The position numbers were made by a program, and so were the translations under genes. This document shows positions 10,631-21,287 of a stretch of DNA of 64,000 nucleotides, one piece after another. Origin of the DNA: Chalara sp. BL73 (Eukaryota; Ascomycota; Leotiomycetes; Helotiales); NCBI GenBank assembly GCA_918026815.1, contig CAKJVC010000158.1:49488-113487 (forward strand), written 5' to 3'. Each line of letters begins with the position of its first letter. Positions within the stretch are counted from its first letter, which is position 1. The notes under the pieces are model-generated. The model was not told the origin of the DNA and ran no database searches. It saw only the letters and a program-made list of their open reading frames with translations.

Positions 10631-11819
10631 GTTCTCTCAGGTCAGCCTTGCGGAATGGCGAGGTTGTCTTTTTTGTTTTTTTTGTTTATCTATATATATA
10701 TATAATATATATTAATTGTCCGTCCGGGGTTGCACAAAAGAGAGATGGGTGCTTTCCGGTCGCAATGGTTGGTTGTTGGCCACCGTAGTAGCATTTTCAA
10801 CCCCCTTTTTTTTTAGGGAGATTTGGTCACCAGTCCAACATCACCAATGAATGAATTAATAGTCAAGGTATCTGCAAATGTCTTTCATCACCACATTCTC
10901 TATACGAGCGGTTCTTTTAATCATCCCTGATGATTAGTATCCGGAAAATTCGATACGTTTTGAGCCTCATCCAAAGACAGAATAGACAGGTCACCACATG
11001 TCACTCAGTGTCAGCATTAAAATAGGAGTTTCAGCGGTGAAGAAAGCGTGACGTTCACTAATGCAGCACATTTCAACTCATCCGGTCGTGGCCACATGCC
11101 CTATTGGTGGGTAGCGAATCTTCTCCAACCAGATCTCATGATGATACCTCTAAAAGCCGACTCATGTGCATTGGGACCGATGCACAATGGCAGAGGAGCC
11201 ACGACATCACAATATTAGGAACTTGTGTTGCATACGATTCGAGCAATATACGGTAGGTCCACTTTTACCCTTTTCGCTGTGTTGGATCGCATGAAGAAGA
11301 GATCCCTTACTGTATGCTATTCTATCCTGAAGGGAGAGAGATGATCCTTTTCATAAAGCATCGCTCTTCTACAGTAGCATCAGTCTCCTAGCAGTCCACC
11401 CCCTACCCAAGAACATCCCACTCAATTGCCCATATCACCGGATCACTGCATGGTACCTGTTCGACCCGGCCAGAGGAAAGAAACATCTGTTGTGCCCTCC
11501 CTCCCAGATGTATAACGTGATCAGTGTATCGAGATCACAGTCATATCAATAAGGTCGGTGACCTTTCTCTTTCTCTAGCCTACTCTTTTCCTCTTGACTT
11601 CCTGTACCATACGATGTTCAGCAAGATGTCTTCCACCATGTCTTTCTCCATGTTCTGTCGTCCTCTGTTTCATCCTGATGCCCAGCTTTCTCCCCAACGA
11701 TGCCCCTCAATATCGACATCAACGTCTCCCGGCGAAGCTCTCATTGGCAATGCGCAACAGAAAAGTTGACCCACAGACAGCATACACACTGTCCTACCAA
11801 ACAACCTGCAGACACAAGC
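10631..11819. other. Intergenic: divergent promoters, with a TA repeat
   Basis: About 1.2 kb between MTG2 (minus) and the gene at 11820 (plus). It contains T runs and an alternating TA tract at about 10690-10715 close to the MTG2 start. ORFs within it look like chance. Nothing else assigned. Confidence 0.5.
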
Positions 11820-12562
11820 ATGGATCCCGATTGTGCGATCTGCTCGCAGCCGGCGGCAGCACGATGCGAATGCGAAGCCAATGCCCTTGATAAGGCCGTC
11901 TCCCAAGCCGAGCAGAAAATGATGGCTTCCATGCTCAACGATATACGGTATGTCACCACCTACCCCCACCCCCCTCTTTTCACTTCCATCGCTATGCCAA
12001 AGATTCTTCGCTCCGGTGCTGGCCTCAAAGCTAACTCTCCTACAGATCCTGGGTCCGAGCCCATGCCCAAGATTATATCCTGACCCTCTTCACCACACTC
12101 TCCACCCGCCGCCGACAACTCCATGCCCAGCATGTCAACACCATAACATCGCGCGCATACGCACACTACCGGCTCCCACCCCACCCCTCTGAGCTCGCAG
12201 CCGCTGACTCTGAACTCAAGCGCGGCATCGACGACGACTGGAAGGCCGCAGTACAACGGTATCCCGAGGTCCTGGAGTACTTCTATAGCCTGGTGGATCT
12301 AAGTTTGCCGGGTGACGACGAGAGCTGTGTGAGGGATCCGCCGTTAAGCGCACTGGGTGGAGGAGGAAAACGCGGACGGGTCAGGGTTGGTGGTGGAGAG
12401 GTGTTCGGAGAGGTTGGTGGAGGGGAGAGGAGGAGAAGGAGGAGTCGTCCGCGAGTGGAGACCACCGTTGATCTGGGGGAGCCGGTTAGGAGGGATCGCA
12501 GGAGGCGGCCTGAGGTTGCGTTCGCGCCGATGCCGAATTATGGGTATGTGCACCAATACTGA
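11820..12562 (+). CDS. Conserved ascomycete protein of unknown function, cysteine-rich N-terminus
   Basis: Two exons, 11820-11947 and 12046-12562, with a 98-nt intron (gtatgt, branch gctaac, ctacag), give 214 residues. The N-terminus MDPDCAICSQPAAARCECEA holds four Cys (C-x2-C and C-x-C), which could bind a metal. A helical, charged middle follows (EQKMMASMLNDIRSWVRAH) and the segment ELKRGIDDDWKAAVQRYPEV, then YFYSLVDLSLP. I recall this layout from many filamentous ascomycetes as a hypothetical protein; no function is known to me. The C-terminal 80 residues are Gly- and Arg-rich, with a run of five Arg, and low in complexity, so likely disordered and basic. Confidence 0.8.
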
Positions 12563-13558
12563 GTGAGATGCGGGATATCTCGAGAAGGGAAAGATATGGA
12601 TGTGGTTTTGGACAAAAGCTTATTGTGGTGAAGGGACGATTATCCGCCGAGCAGCGGTTACAGACATGTGGATGGCTTGGATCCGAGGAGAAGATACTAA
12701 GTGGACGTTGCATTTGCCTGAGGTTGGATGCGCACCGACGGGGCAAACCACAGAACCTGAGATTGGAGGCACATCAGGCAAGAAGGGCTTTACCGAACGA
12801 TAGATCATTGTGTATACGTTTGTCCTGTTGGACGGGATTATGAAAAGCTGAGGCGGCCTTGAGGGATCGCTTACTAGCGAGGTAAAAGGGGCAAGGCATA
12901 CTTAAGGAGGCGAGGCATATTCGATTCTTCATTCTGCATTTAGCGAGATCATAGGGGTTTTGGCGTTGTTATTTAGCGACTGCAAGCGTGCTTCTCTTCT
13001 CCGTCATGAGCATAGAACGACGATGTTCCCAATGAAAAGATGTTGTACTGAAATGAAGATATTTTAGTTTCTCTTGGACTCTCGCTGCATGTGCTTGTTG
13101 TAACAGATCGCACAGCAAGCATTTTTTGTTATGAAGATGTATACCTTATTCGGTTTTTTATTTTAGCAAAGGAGGCTGATCTGGGCGACGGAAAGGTTGC
13201 AATCTGCAACCCCTGCGCAGGATATTAAGTCCCTTTCAGAATAATCAGAACAAGAATTCTCACTATTCACAGCATAATCAAATTAACGGGCACATATACA
13301 AAACATTTTGTTTTTAAGAATGCATTGCGTAGGGATATTGTTTCCTTTGATCAGATGCAACCTGATTCTAACCAAAAGGCTTGCACTAAATTACATGCTA
13401 GAAATATGTAGAAAGCCTCTTGTCCCAGACCTCAGGCCGTTTCAGGAAAACAACGACGAGCGAGAAACATCCACCTGAACTTTTGGGGGTCCTTAAAACG
13501 ATGCAAGAATTTTGAGAGTGAGCCAGAGGTTCCAAGGGTTGGGATGAGGTGAGGAGGC
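12563..13558. other. Intergenic, convergent 3' flanks
   Basis: About 1 kb between the plus-strand gene ending at 12562 and BFR1 ending at 13559, so mostly 3' UTRs. ORFs at 12568-12843 overlap in several frames and look like chance. Nothing else seen. Confidence 0.4.
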
Positions 13559-15212
13559 TTATGCGTCGTCTTCGAGCTTGGCTTCCTTGAGGTCCGCAGT
13601 GGCGTCAGCGAGAGCAGCATCCTCAAGGGCAATCTCGTTGGCAACGGATCCTCCTTCATCAACGGAAGCAGTGGCCTTGGTCTCGCCGTGGCCGTTTACT
13701 GGAGTAGGGTGTGGAGTTGAAGATGCTGCGGAATCTTCGGCGTCTAGACGCTCGACTTCCTTCTTGGCCTTTGCGATGTTCTGTATGTCCTTATTAGCAG
13801 TTTTTCCAAAGATTTAATTCATAGTAACATACCTTCTTGGTCTGCTCATCTTGATCTTGCTTCCAGAAGTCAAGCTTAGCCTTGACCTTCTCGCGGACTG
13901 CAGGAATGTCATCTGCGGACATGGGAGGATCGATGCCCATGAGAGAGCAGTCTTCCATAACACTAGGTGGGCAATTGTATTTTCCACTGGTGGCTGGTGC
14001 GCTAGATTCGGCAGCCTTACGACCCTTTTTCCCTTTCTTCCCGCCAGTGCCTTTGAAGTAGTCTTCTTCTTCCTTCTTAACAACTTTCACTCCCTTGAAG
14101 CCGGAATCATCAACAGTTCGTCCAGCTTGAATAGCGAATTGGGATGGCGCCTTGAGAGGAGCATTTTCCTTGGTGTATGATGGATCAAGGAAACGGAGAA
14201 GACTCTCGGCGCGACGAATCTCATCAAGATATGCCTTGTCACTGGCTTCATCCAAGAGTCTTTGAGCACGCTCCTTCTTCTTTTCCTTTTCAAATGCCTC
14301 TTGTTCGGCCTTTCGTCTCTCGCGTGCCTTCTCACGCGCTTGGTACTCGTACTGTTTAAAAGCCCTGCCTGCCTGGTAATGATCGTCCTTCAGCTTCTTG
14401 ATGCCTAGCCACTTCTCTTGAGCAATGTCCCGCAATTTCTTGCTGTCATCCCTAAGGCTTGAGATGTTTTTGTAGGCGTCATCTTGTTCAGCTTTAATGG
14501 CATCCAGTTCAGCTTGGAGTTTCGAATACCTCTCTGAAAGTGCCTTAGACTCAGGGTTATCCAAAGTACCTCGAAGGGCGGAAAGCTTCTTCTTCTCTTC
14601 CTCAATTGCTTTCTCCTGCGCCGCGAAGTCAGGGAAAGCTTTTCTTTGCCGGCGCAGGGTGGAGATTTCCGCGAGCTTCTTTTTCTCATCCACAATCTTC
14701 AGCTTGCCAGACTCCACTTCGTGGTCCAAGTCCTTGATCTTTCGATCAATTTCATCTAGGCTTTTGAACGGAGTCTGACTGCGGGCGCTGTTCCTTTGGG
14801 CCTGGAGGCTCTTGACCTTTTCATCAAGCTTTTTGACCTCATCCATCGTTTTCTCCCGTCCAGACTTTCCCGATTGCTGTTTCTCCCGGATCGTCTTCAA
14901 TTCTGCGATCAGTTCCTGGCGTCGCTTTCCCTGAGGTGTTTCCTTGTCCTTGTTGGGAATTGCGCTCTTTACCTTGGTATTGGCAGCATCCTGCACATTC
15001 CAAATCAGTCATCGTTCTATGTTTGTGCCGACAGAGGGCATGGCGCATGAAGTGATGGAGCGAAGGACACTTACGAACTTGGCTTGGGCATCTGCATGTT
15101 CCTTTTCGGCTTTCTTGAGCGCAGCTTTGAATGCGTCCTCATCGGGCTTTTCTGGCTTCTCGAAGACCTTGGTCTTCTTGTCCTCGGCGGACGGAGTTGC
15201 AACGTCGGCCAT
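13559..15212 (-). CDS. BFR1: Nuclear segregation / mRNP protein BFR1
   Basis: Three exons, 15212-15075, 14990-13833 and 13780-13559, with introns of 84 and 52 nt, encode 505 residues. The protein is almost wholly charged coiled coil (for example KIKDLDHEVESGKLKIVDEKKKLAEI), with the conserved C-terminal core RAESLLRFLDPSYT and GKYNCPPSVMEDCSLMGIDPP. In yeast Bfr1 binds polysomal mRNPs at the ER with Scp160 and affects secretion, ploidy and P-body formation. Length and domain order match fungal Bfr1. The Ala/Glu-rich tail ends AKLEDDA. It lies head to head with RPB5. Confidence 0.93.
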
Positions 15213-15673
15213 GGTAGAAAATGGGAGTGGGGTGGTTTGAAATGGTTAAACTGTAGATTGGTAGGATAGAGAGGAAAGATGCAATTAGTTGTCCATGCTC
15301 GCTTGACTGTGTGTTGGGAAGGGCAGGAATAGTCAGAATCTAAATATTCAATTGAACCGAATTGGCTACAGTTGCTGAATTGAATTGTGGAATTATAATG
15401 TTCACCCAGGTGGACTTTTCTACGGTGGCCGAGCAGAAACTGCGCGACCAGGGGTGTAGAGGAAGAAAGCCAGCCTATTGGCTACTGTAACCCAGAACCT
15501 CGAAACTTTTCTGAAAGAACTGGACGGCAGCCAGCCTCACCACATACACGCCAACTCCTATCCTTTGCCATCCTTCACGTCCTCATCGTGTCTCGAGACC
15601 AAAACGCTTGACTTCTTCATCGCATCTTCTGGATTGAAGCGCTTCTACCTCGCTCTTTTCTACTACCACCACC
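15213..15673. promoter_or_regulatory. Shared bidirectional promoter of BFR1 and RPB5
   Basis: Only 461 nt separate the two divergent start codons, so both promoters and 5' UTRs lie here. ORFs crossing it (for example 15478-15717) are shadows. No specific factor site is claimed. Confidence 0.6.
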
Positions 15674-16438
15674 ATGGACGCCTCCGATCGGGCTCAGAAG
15701 CAAATCGATGCTGGTAATAGAGAGGCCGCAAAACTTTGGCGCTGTTTGCGAACAGTCCGGGAGATGGTTCAGGATCGAGGCTATGAGCTTGCCGAGCATG
15801 AGACCAAGCTCAGCTTGGAGGATTTCAAGGATAGGCATATCAATCAGGATGGATCTTTCAAGTATGCGACAACCATCACCTAGCCACAGGCAACCGCTAA
15901 CACCCAGTCCAGTCGCAAGTCAATGAACTTCTCTGCCAACCCCAGCGCCGAAATGATCATCAAACACACGCCACTTCCAACACCACGAAGCCCCGATCCT
16001 CGGCCTGATGTTGGGACCATCTGGGTTGAGTTCCTTGAGGATACCTCCGTCGGAATCAAACAAATGCGCACCTTTGCACAACATCTCTCGCAGCACAGCT
16101 TCCATACCGGAATTCTCATTACCTCTGTCCAGATTACTCCCGCTGCCCTCAAGATCATACCTGCAGTCTGGTCCGAAACGAAGATCGAGTGTTTTGTAGA
16201 GCAGGATCTATTGGTCAACATTACTCACCACGAATTGGTTCCAAAGCATGTCTTGCTCAGTCAGGAGGAGAGACGACAGTTGTTGACCAGATATCGCCTA
16301 AAAGACACGCAACTTCCGCGTATTCAAGTTGGTGACCCGGTTGCGAGATATCTGGGCTTGAGACGAGGTCAGGTAGTCAAGATCATCCGGAAGTCTGAGA
16401 CAGCTGGTCGGTATGCCAGTTACCGACTTTGCGTTTAA
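15674..16438 (+). CDS. RPB5: RNA polymerase I, II and III shared subunit RPABC1 (Rpb5)
   Basis: Two exons, 15674-15861 and 15913-16438 (51-nt intron, gtatgc, branch gctaac), give 237 residues. The N-terminal jaw domain shows [19 protein letters not shown]. The C-terminal assembly domain is strongly conserved: [40 protein letters not shown], and the end ASYRLCV. Rpb5 is a common subunit of all three nuclear RNA polymerases, placed at the jaw near incoming DNA. The start ATG lies in accATGg context. The protein is slightly longer than yeast Rpb5, mostly through the linker [20 protein letters not shown]. Confidence 0.96.
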
Positions 16439-17049
16439 GAAGCGAGGATTTATCGCAGAGCTTAGGAAAATACGGCGATTGTTCATCTATGACATATGGC
16501 GTTAGGTGGAGTTGATCAGGGAAAAGCATTAAGGGAGGCGCACAAGGGACTACCAGGGATAGGTCTCTAATATATAGAGGATACCACGCAGTTTGTACTT
16601 AGTGCCGAAAAAGCTTCTCACTCTCTTATATCATTGCGGCATCGCGTCTGAAATTCCAACCGAGTGTAGCTAATAGTAGTTTAGGAATGAAATATAAGGC
16701 AATACCCTCGGGGATATTGATGGCACATCTCTTACATTAGCGACATTGCATGGCTTCTGTTTGTCTTACGCTCTATTCTGAAATAGAACTCTTAAATGCA
16801 ATCTCTTGCTCGAACCATCTCCAGCAGATATACATCCTTTCGTCTCATAATTCTTTTGCTGCATTTCCTTCCCTAAGATGGGTGCCTATCCAAAATATAT
16901 TGGTCATGTGATTTCACACATCACGAGCTGAAACTGTCTTCTCATGGACCTACTCTTATTCCATTTTATGACAATGTTTGGAAAGAATGGTCAGTGGCTT
17001 GCGAAATCGATTAATCATGACGCCGCAACAGTAGCCATGGGAATTATTC
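16439..17049. other. Intergenic
   Basis: 3' flank of RPB5 running into the ankyrin-HET relic. AT-rich, no coding or RNA feature recognised. Confidence 0.4.
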
Positions 17050-19636
17050 ATAATTGACGACAAAGACGAGAGATACAGAAGTTGAGACATGTCGAACTTT
17101 CAGGACAATGCGACGAGAAAGAAACAGAGAGGTTGAGACTTGTCTAACTTTCAAGACAACGTGAAGAAGAAATAACAAGACTTCAAGAGGAACAATGGCG
17201 TCCATATAAGTTACTTTTTGATGCAATTAAGGCTTGTAATCTAGAAATCGTGAAGGCAGCGCTTGAAATGGGGAGCGGGATAAATATTAATGCAACCAAA
17301 AAGAGTTTTCTCTCTCAAACAGCTCCTCCTTATGATGATAAGACAGCGTTAGATGTTGCCCTCACGTGGAGACAGGATGATATTGCCATTTGCCTTATTG
17401 GTTTAGGTGCAAATTCAAACTCCACAACCAGTGTGAAAGGTAAAATAAGACAGTCAGGTATGTGATTCCAAAGCATTATCTGATTTTATAGATGAGGACT
17501 AATCATACTTCAGGAATTGGCGAAAAAGATCATCGAATCAGACCTTCTCTCCATTGCTGCAGAGAGAAATAACTTAAACGTTGTCAGGCTTTTACTCAAG
17601 CTCGGCGTCCCCATTAACGTTCAAGATGAGAAAGAACGCACCGCTCGGCTGATAGCAGCAGAAAATGGATACGAAGAATTGCCTGAAATTCTTTTCGAGT
17701 ATCCACTACGACTTGATCTCACGAAACGAGATGGGAGAACTGCTTTGGATGTTGCAGTCGACCTAGGCCACAAACGGATCTCGAAGCTGATACTAGACCG
17801 CATGTTCCTCCTTGCAAAGTCTCCCAACAGTGCAGACGTAGCACTCGACGCGGCGCTTGCACAATATGATTTTAAAACGGCTTTAGCATTATCGCAGCAA
17901 GGTACAACTCTTGCGCGACGAGCCAACAGAACAATTCATTCCCCGTCTGATATTGCCAACCTAAGAGCTGCTGGCACAACTTCACACTATCTAGAAGCCT
18001 TATGTTCCAAAGCCTTAGATTTGGAAACTGCAGCTCAAAGCCATCCAAAAGGAGCCCATGACACAGGCTCTATCTATGCTTTCCTCCAAGCAATAAAGTG
18101 GATTCTTGAATGCTTAACACAACATTCGAATTGCATCAATGCAGAAGAAATTGCGCCGACGTTCCCATCTCGGCTCATTGATATAATCCGACAAGTGACC
18201 CTCAAGATTTAGTCTTGATATCGAAGCCTTGGAAGGGACGTTACGCAGCACTTAGCCATCGATGGGAGAAAGCATCAGAGGACAGTAGAACTACAGTGGC
18301 TAACGTCGAAAGCTGAATGACGGGCTTCAAGCTGGATAGGCTCCCTAAATCTATGCAAGACACTATTGTAGCTTCAAGGAAACTTTGCATTCCATACTTA
18401 TGGATCGACTCTATTTGCATTATTCAAGACTCTCACTCGGATTAGACTCACGAGGCCGAGCGCATGGCTGATATTTACCGCCACGCAGTCGTTACAATTG
18501 CAGCCACTACTCTGCCTGGTCAGGGGTGTTTCACGGTGAGCGAAATCAACGAGCCCCACCGCTCTAAATCAGCATCTATAAATCCTTTGGACCCCCGAGG
18601 CTGGGTACTACAGGAGCAGATTTTGTCGCCTCGGATTTTGAAATATGGCCCTGGATTTATCGGCTGGGAATGTATTTCACAATCACCAGCCTCCTCACAA
18701 AGTGAGGCACTTCGCTTCAAGAGAGCCCTAGGAGGATTTCGCTCGACAAGTATGGCTTTACAGAGACAGGTCCACGCAAGCTAGCAATAACAGATCGTCG
18801 AATCTTACAGTACTCGAACTCTAACCAACGACGTCGATAAACTGATGGCTGTAATGGGAATTGCCAAATATACAGGAAGCATTATGAAAGATCAATTCTG
18901 TGCCGGACTATGGCAAGGCATGTTTTGGCAAGATCTGTTATGGAACTCCTCCGCTAAAGAAGCTTCACGACATACAAGTGACTTTCCTTCCTGGTCATGG
19001 GTCTCTATTTCTGGACCTGTAACATATAGACTATCTGCTTCGGAAAGTAGTATAGTGTATATAGAATCTGTCCTCAATGATATTTATTTCGAAGAAAGGA
19101 CCAAAGGCACCAACTCTGCTTTACAGTTTCCTTTCGTTCTGGGAACCTCAACCACGCTCAGCAAGGTGTGGCGAGTTGCACAGTCCGTGTATGAGGGGAT
19201 GTATATTTATCACCAAAAGCCCAACACGGCTCCAGATGACGTCTCTTCCTCACCCAATGGCACCCTAGTTGACCTTTTCGTATCAATGGATAATATACCC
19301 GGCACAAGAAGTCTTTCGGCTGAGGGAAATGATAGCTCAGCATCACCCAACGCTCTAGAAGACGTGCAAGATCTTTCATGGGTGAAAGACCGTCGCCCTT
19401 GGACGAAAGGGACCATTGATAAGTCGACATTCGTTTCTGACGACAGATCAGAGACATTCGATGAGGCTTGGCTGCTTCCTGTACCTCAAGAGCACTATTG
19501 GATCCATTGTCTTGTTACTGTTTCATGTGGGCCTGACAGTAGTTGCCACAAGAGGGTGGGATTAAGTCATGTGGATAAATTTAAATATGATGATATGTTC
19601 CAAAACCAGAACCTTACCACCATTGTGCTTATCTGA
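17050..19636 (+). pseudogene. Ankyrin-repeat plus HET-domain protein, disabled
   Basis: The remains read in order: a charged coiled coil (for example EEEITRLQEEQW), ankyrin repeats (DAIKACNLEIVKAALEMG, SIAAERNNLNVVRLLLKLGV, RTALDVAVDLGHKRISKLIL), then a HET domain with the hallmarks RYAALSHRW, CIPYLWIDSICIIQD, EAERMADIYRHAVVTIAAT and DPRGWVLQEQILSPRIL, and a tail with FPSWSWVSI. Lesions: TGA 17055, TAA 17145, an unresolved splice or frame change near 17457-17513, a frame change near 18190, TGA 18314, TAG 18443, TAG 18782 and TAA 18788. Several fit C:G-to-T:A change (TGG to TAG, CAA to TAA). Intact HET proteins act in self/non-self recognition after hyphal fusion; this copy should be inactive. 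Confidence 0.85.
17081..17169 (+). repeat. Two tandem 51-bp units coding coiled-coil repeats
   Basis: The units starting at 17081 and 17132 share gttgagac.tgtc.aacttt and align with few differences. They lie in the coiled-coil part of the HET relic and encode repeated LRxVxLSxQ-type segments, so internal duplication built this part of the protein. The second unit carries the TAA at 17145. Confidence 0.6.
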
Positions 19637-20445
19637 TAAGTCGGGCCTCCACAAGAACAGGTTCTTTGGCTGCTCAATTCGCCGGTACGTAAATCCGTAC
19701 CCAATCATCGTCTTATTACCAGAGAAGTGCGCCGCTAGCACTCCAAGCAATTATTTGAAGCTTTTAGCTATCTGCGATTCCCTCGTCATCCAAGCACAAA
19801 TCTCCATCGCACAATTTAAGCTGAGAAAGGGAATGTGGTCATACGCCAAGGATTATGGATTTAAGTTCACTGGAGAGCACCTAGAATGACCCGCTGCGCG
19901 CTGTTGCTGAGTACGATCTTCCGTAAGTGATGTGCTCAAATCACCCCTCTCAAACTCTAATATCCATCCCTACCTCTCACACATTACTAAATATTCTCGC
20001 AAGCATTAGCGCCGCCCCTCGATCTTCTCAGCATGAGGGTCTGCACAATGTTAAGTCGTTCCAGTCAGCATCGCCTACCCCTTTATGTGCTCGCTAAAGT
20101 CTTGGCAAGGTGCTCAATCATGGGAGGCCTGTATCATATTCGTTGGGGAAGGACATAATTGTCTAGTTGCTCGAAACTGACATAACAAGGTATTTAAGTC
20201 CACCTAGCCATAGCTCATGGGTGGCCTTAGTATATCAAACATAGTATTCCAAGCACCCTTCATATGTGGTGTAGTCAAGAAGCGAGTGCTTTTTTTTGGG
20301 ACGAATTTAAGCTGCCAATGCAAATTCATGACAATTAAGCACAAATACAAGCAAAGCTGAGAACCGAGCATCGAGAGTCTATACACGATCGGTGACTAAC
20401 TGGAAGCAAGACTTCTGCTGACGGTCATATGGCAGATGATGGCTC
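19637..20445. other. Intergenic
   Basis: Follows the HET relic. A 106-codon ORF overlaps its 3' end (19569-19889) without recognisable content. Nothing else assigned. Confidence 0.35.
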
Positions 20446-20730
20446 TCACCACTTCTCCTTTCCAACACAAGGATCATTAACTTTAATATATGCAAGTTCC
20501 CGAATCACTTGTAATTCTCCAGAGGTAGCAAATATCCAATTTTTGGGGATGAGCTCATCGTACTCCAGCAAGTCTACTCCTGGACGCCGGTAAGATGTAA
20601 AATGCAAGACTTCGTTTTGACTGTGGCTGAATTCGGTTCTTTGCTACCGGACCCAGATGGCCACATCATATCCAGGAAAGAGTATGACAAGCAATTGACG
20701 CAAGCGCAGCAGAGCCCTGCCGAGCTTCAT
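20446..20730 (-). pseudogene. Relic coding fragment of unknown family, one in-frame stop
   Basis: On the minus strand a frame from ATG 20730 to TGA 20446-20448 spans 94 codons and is interrupted only by TAG at 20644-20646. The translation has a protein-like look, with MKLGRALLRLRQLLVILFPG before the stop and, after it, SHSQNEVLHFTSYRRPGVDL, PKNWIFATSGELQVIRELAY and IKVNDP. An acceptor-like ctatag stands just before the ATG, so this may be a 3' exon. A second ORF upstream (20751-21053, minus) with a hydrophobic N-terminus might belong to it. I do not recognise the family. CAG-to-TAG or TGG-to-TAG change would account for the stop. Confidence 0.35.
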
Positions 20731-21287
20731 TCTATAGCAACGGTGAGAAGTTACGGCGCTGACTCAGCACTGTGAGTCGACAACGGCTCGTTGCAGACGA
20801 TGCATTCAAGGGAATCTATTGATGTCCCACATCCTGGGTGCACCACGAGAAGTTGTGTACAACAAGACCAAACCAAGATACTAAATAGCCAAGGATATTT
20901 AATGTTAATTGGTCGGATGGATGGATTTAAGCTTGACCATAGCTTCAAATAGTGAAGAGATCGGGGAAGGTGCATCTGATCGTGGCTACCAACAAACAAC
21001 GCAAAACACGACAGAACTAGGAAGAACCACCCTCTCCTCAATCTAGTCCACAATAAAATTTTCTCTAGGTTCTCTCTCCCAAGTTCTATCTTCTAAATTC
21101 TAACGATCTTTTCCTCTGGTATGACCAAACGATACTACAATCAGGTTCAAACGTAATTACAATAGCAACAATCACAATCATTGATGATTAGCAAGTGATT
21201 GAGACGCCATTTCGTAGGGTATAAATCGGCACTTCGGAAACCTATACGTGCTCTTTCTTTTCTCACCAAATAGCAAAGTTGAGAGTT
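20731..21287. other. Intergenic: promoter of the glycosyltransferase; possible upstream exon of the relic
   Basis: Holds the plus-strand promoter of the gene at 21288. The minus-strand ORF 20751-21053 starts with a hydrophobic stretch (WFFLVLSCFALFVGSHD) and might be a relic exon, but I cannot support it. Confidence 0.35.

Noticed and set aside
12568..12843. ORFs just after the conserved protein gene
   Set aside because: Several overlapping frames open at once and no conserved content; 3' flank.
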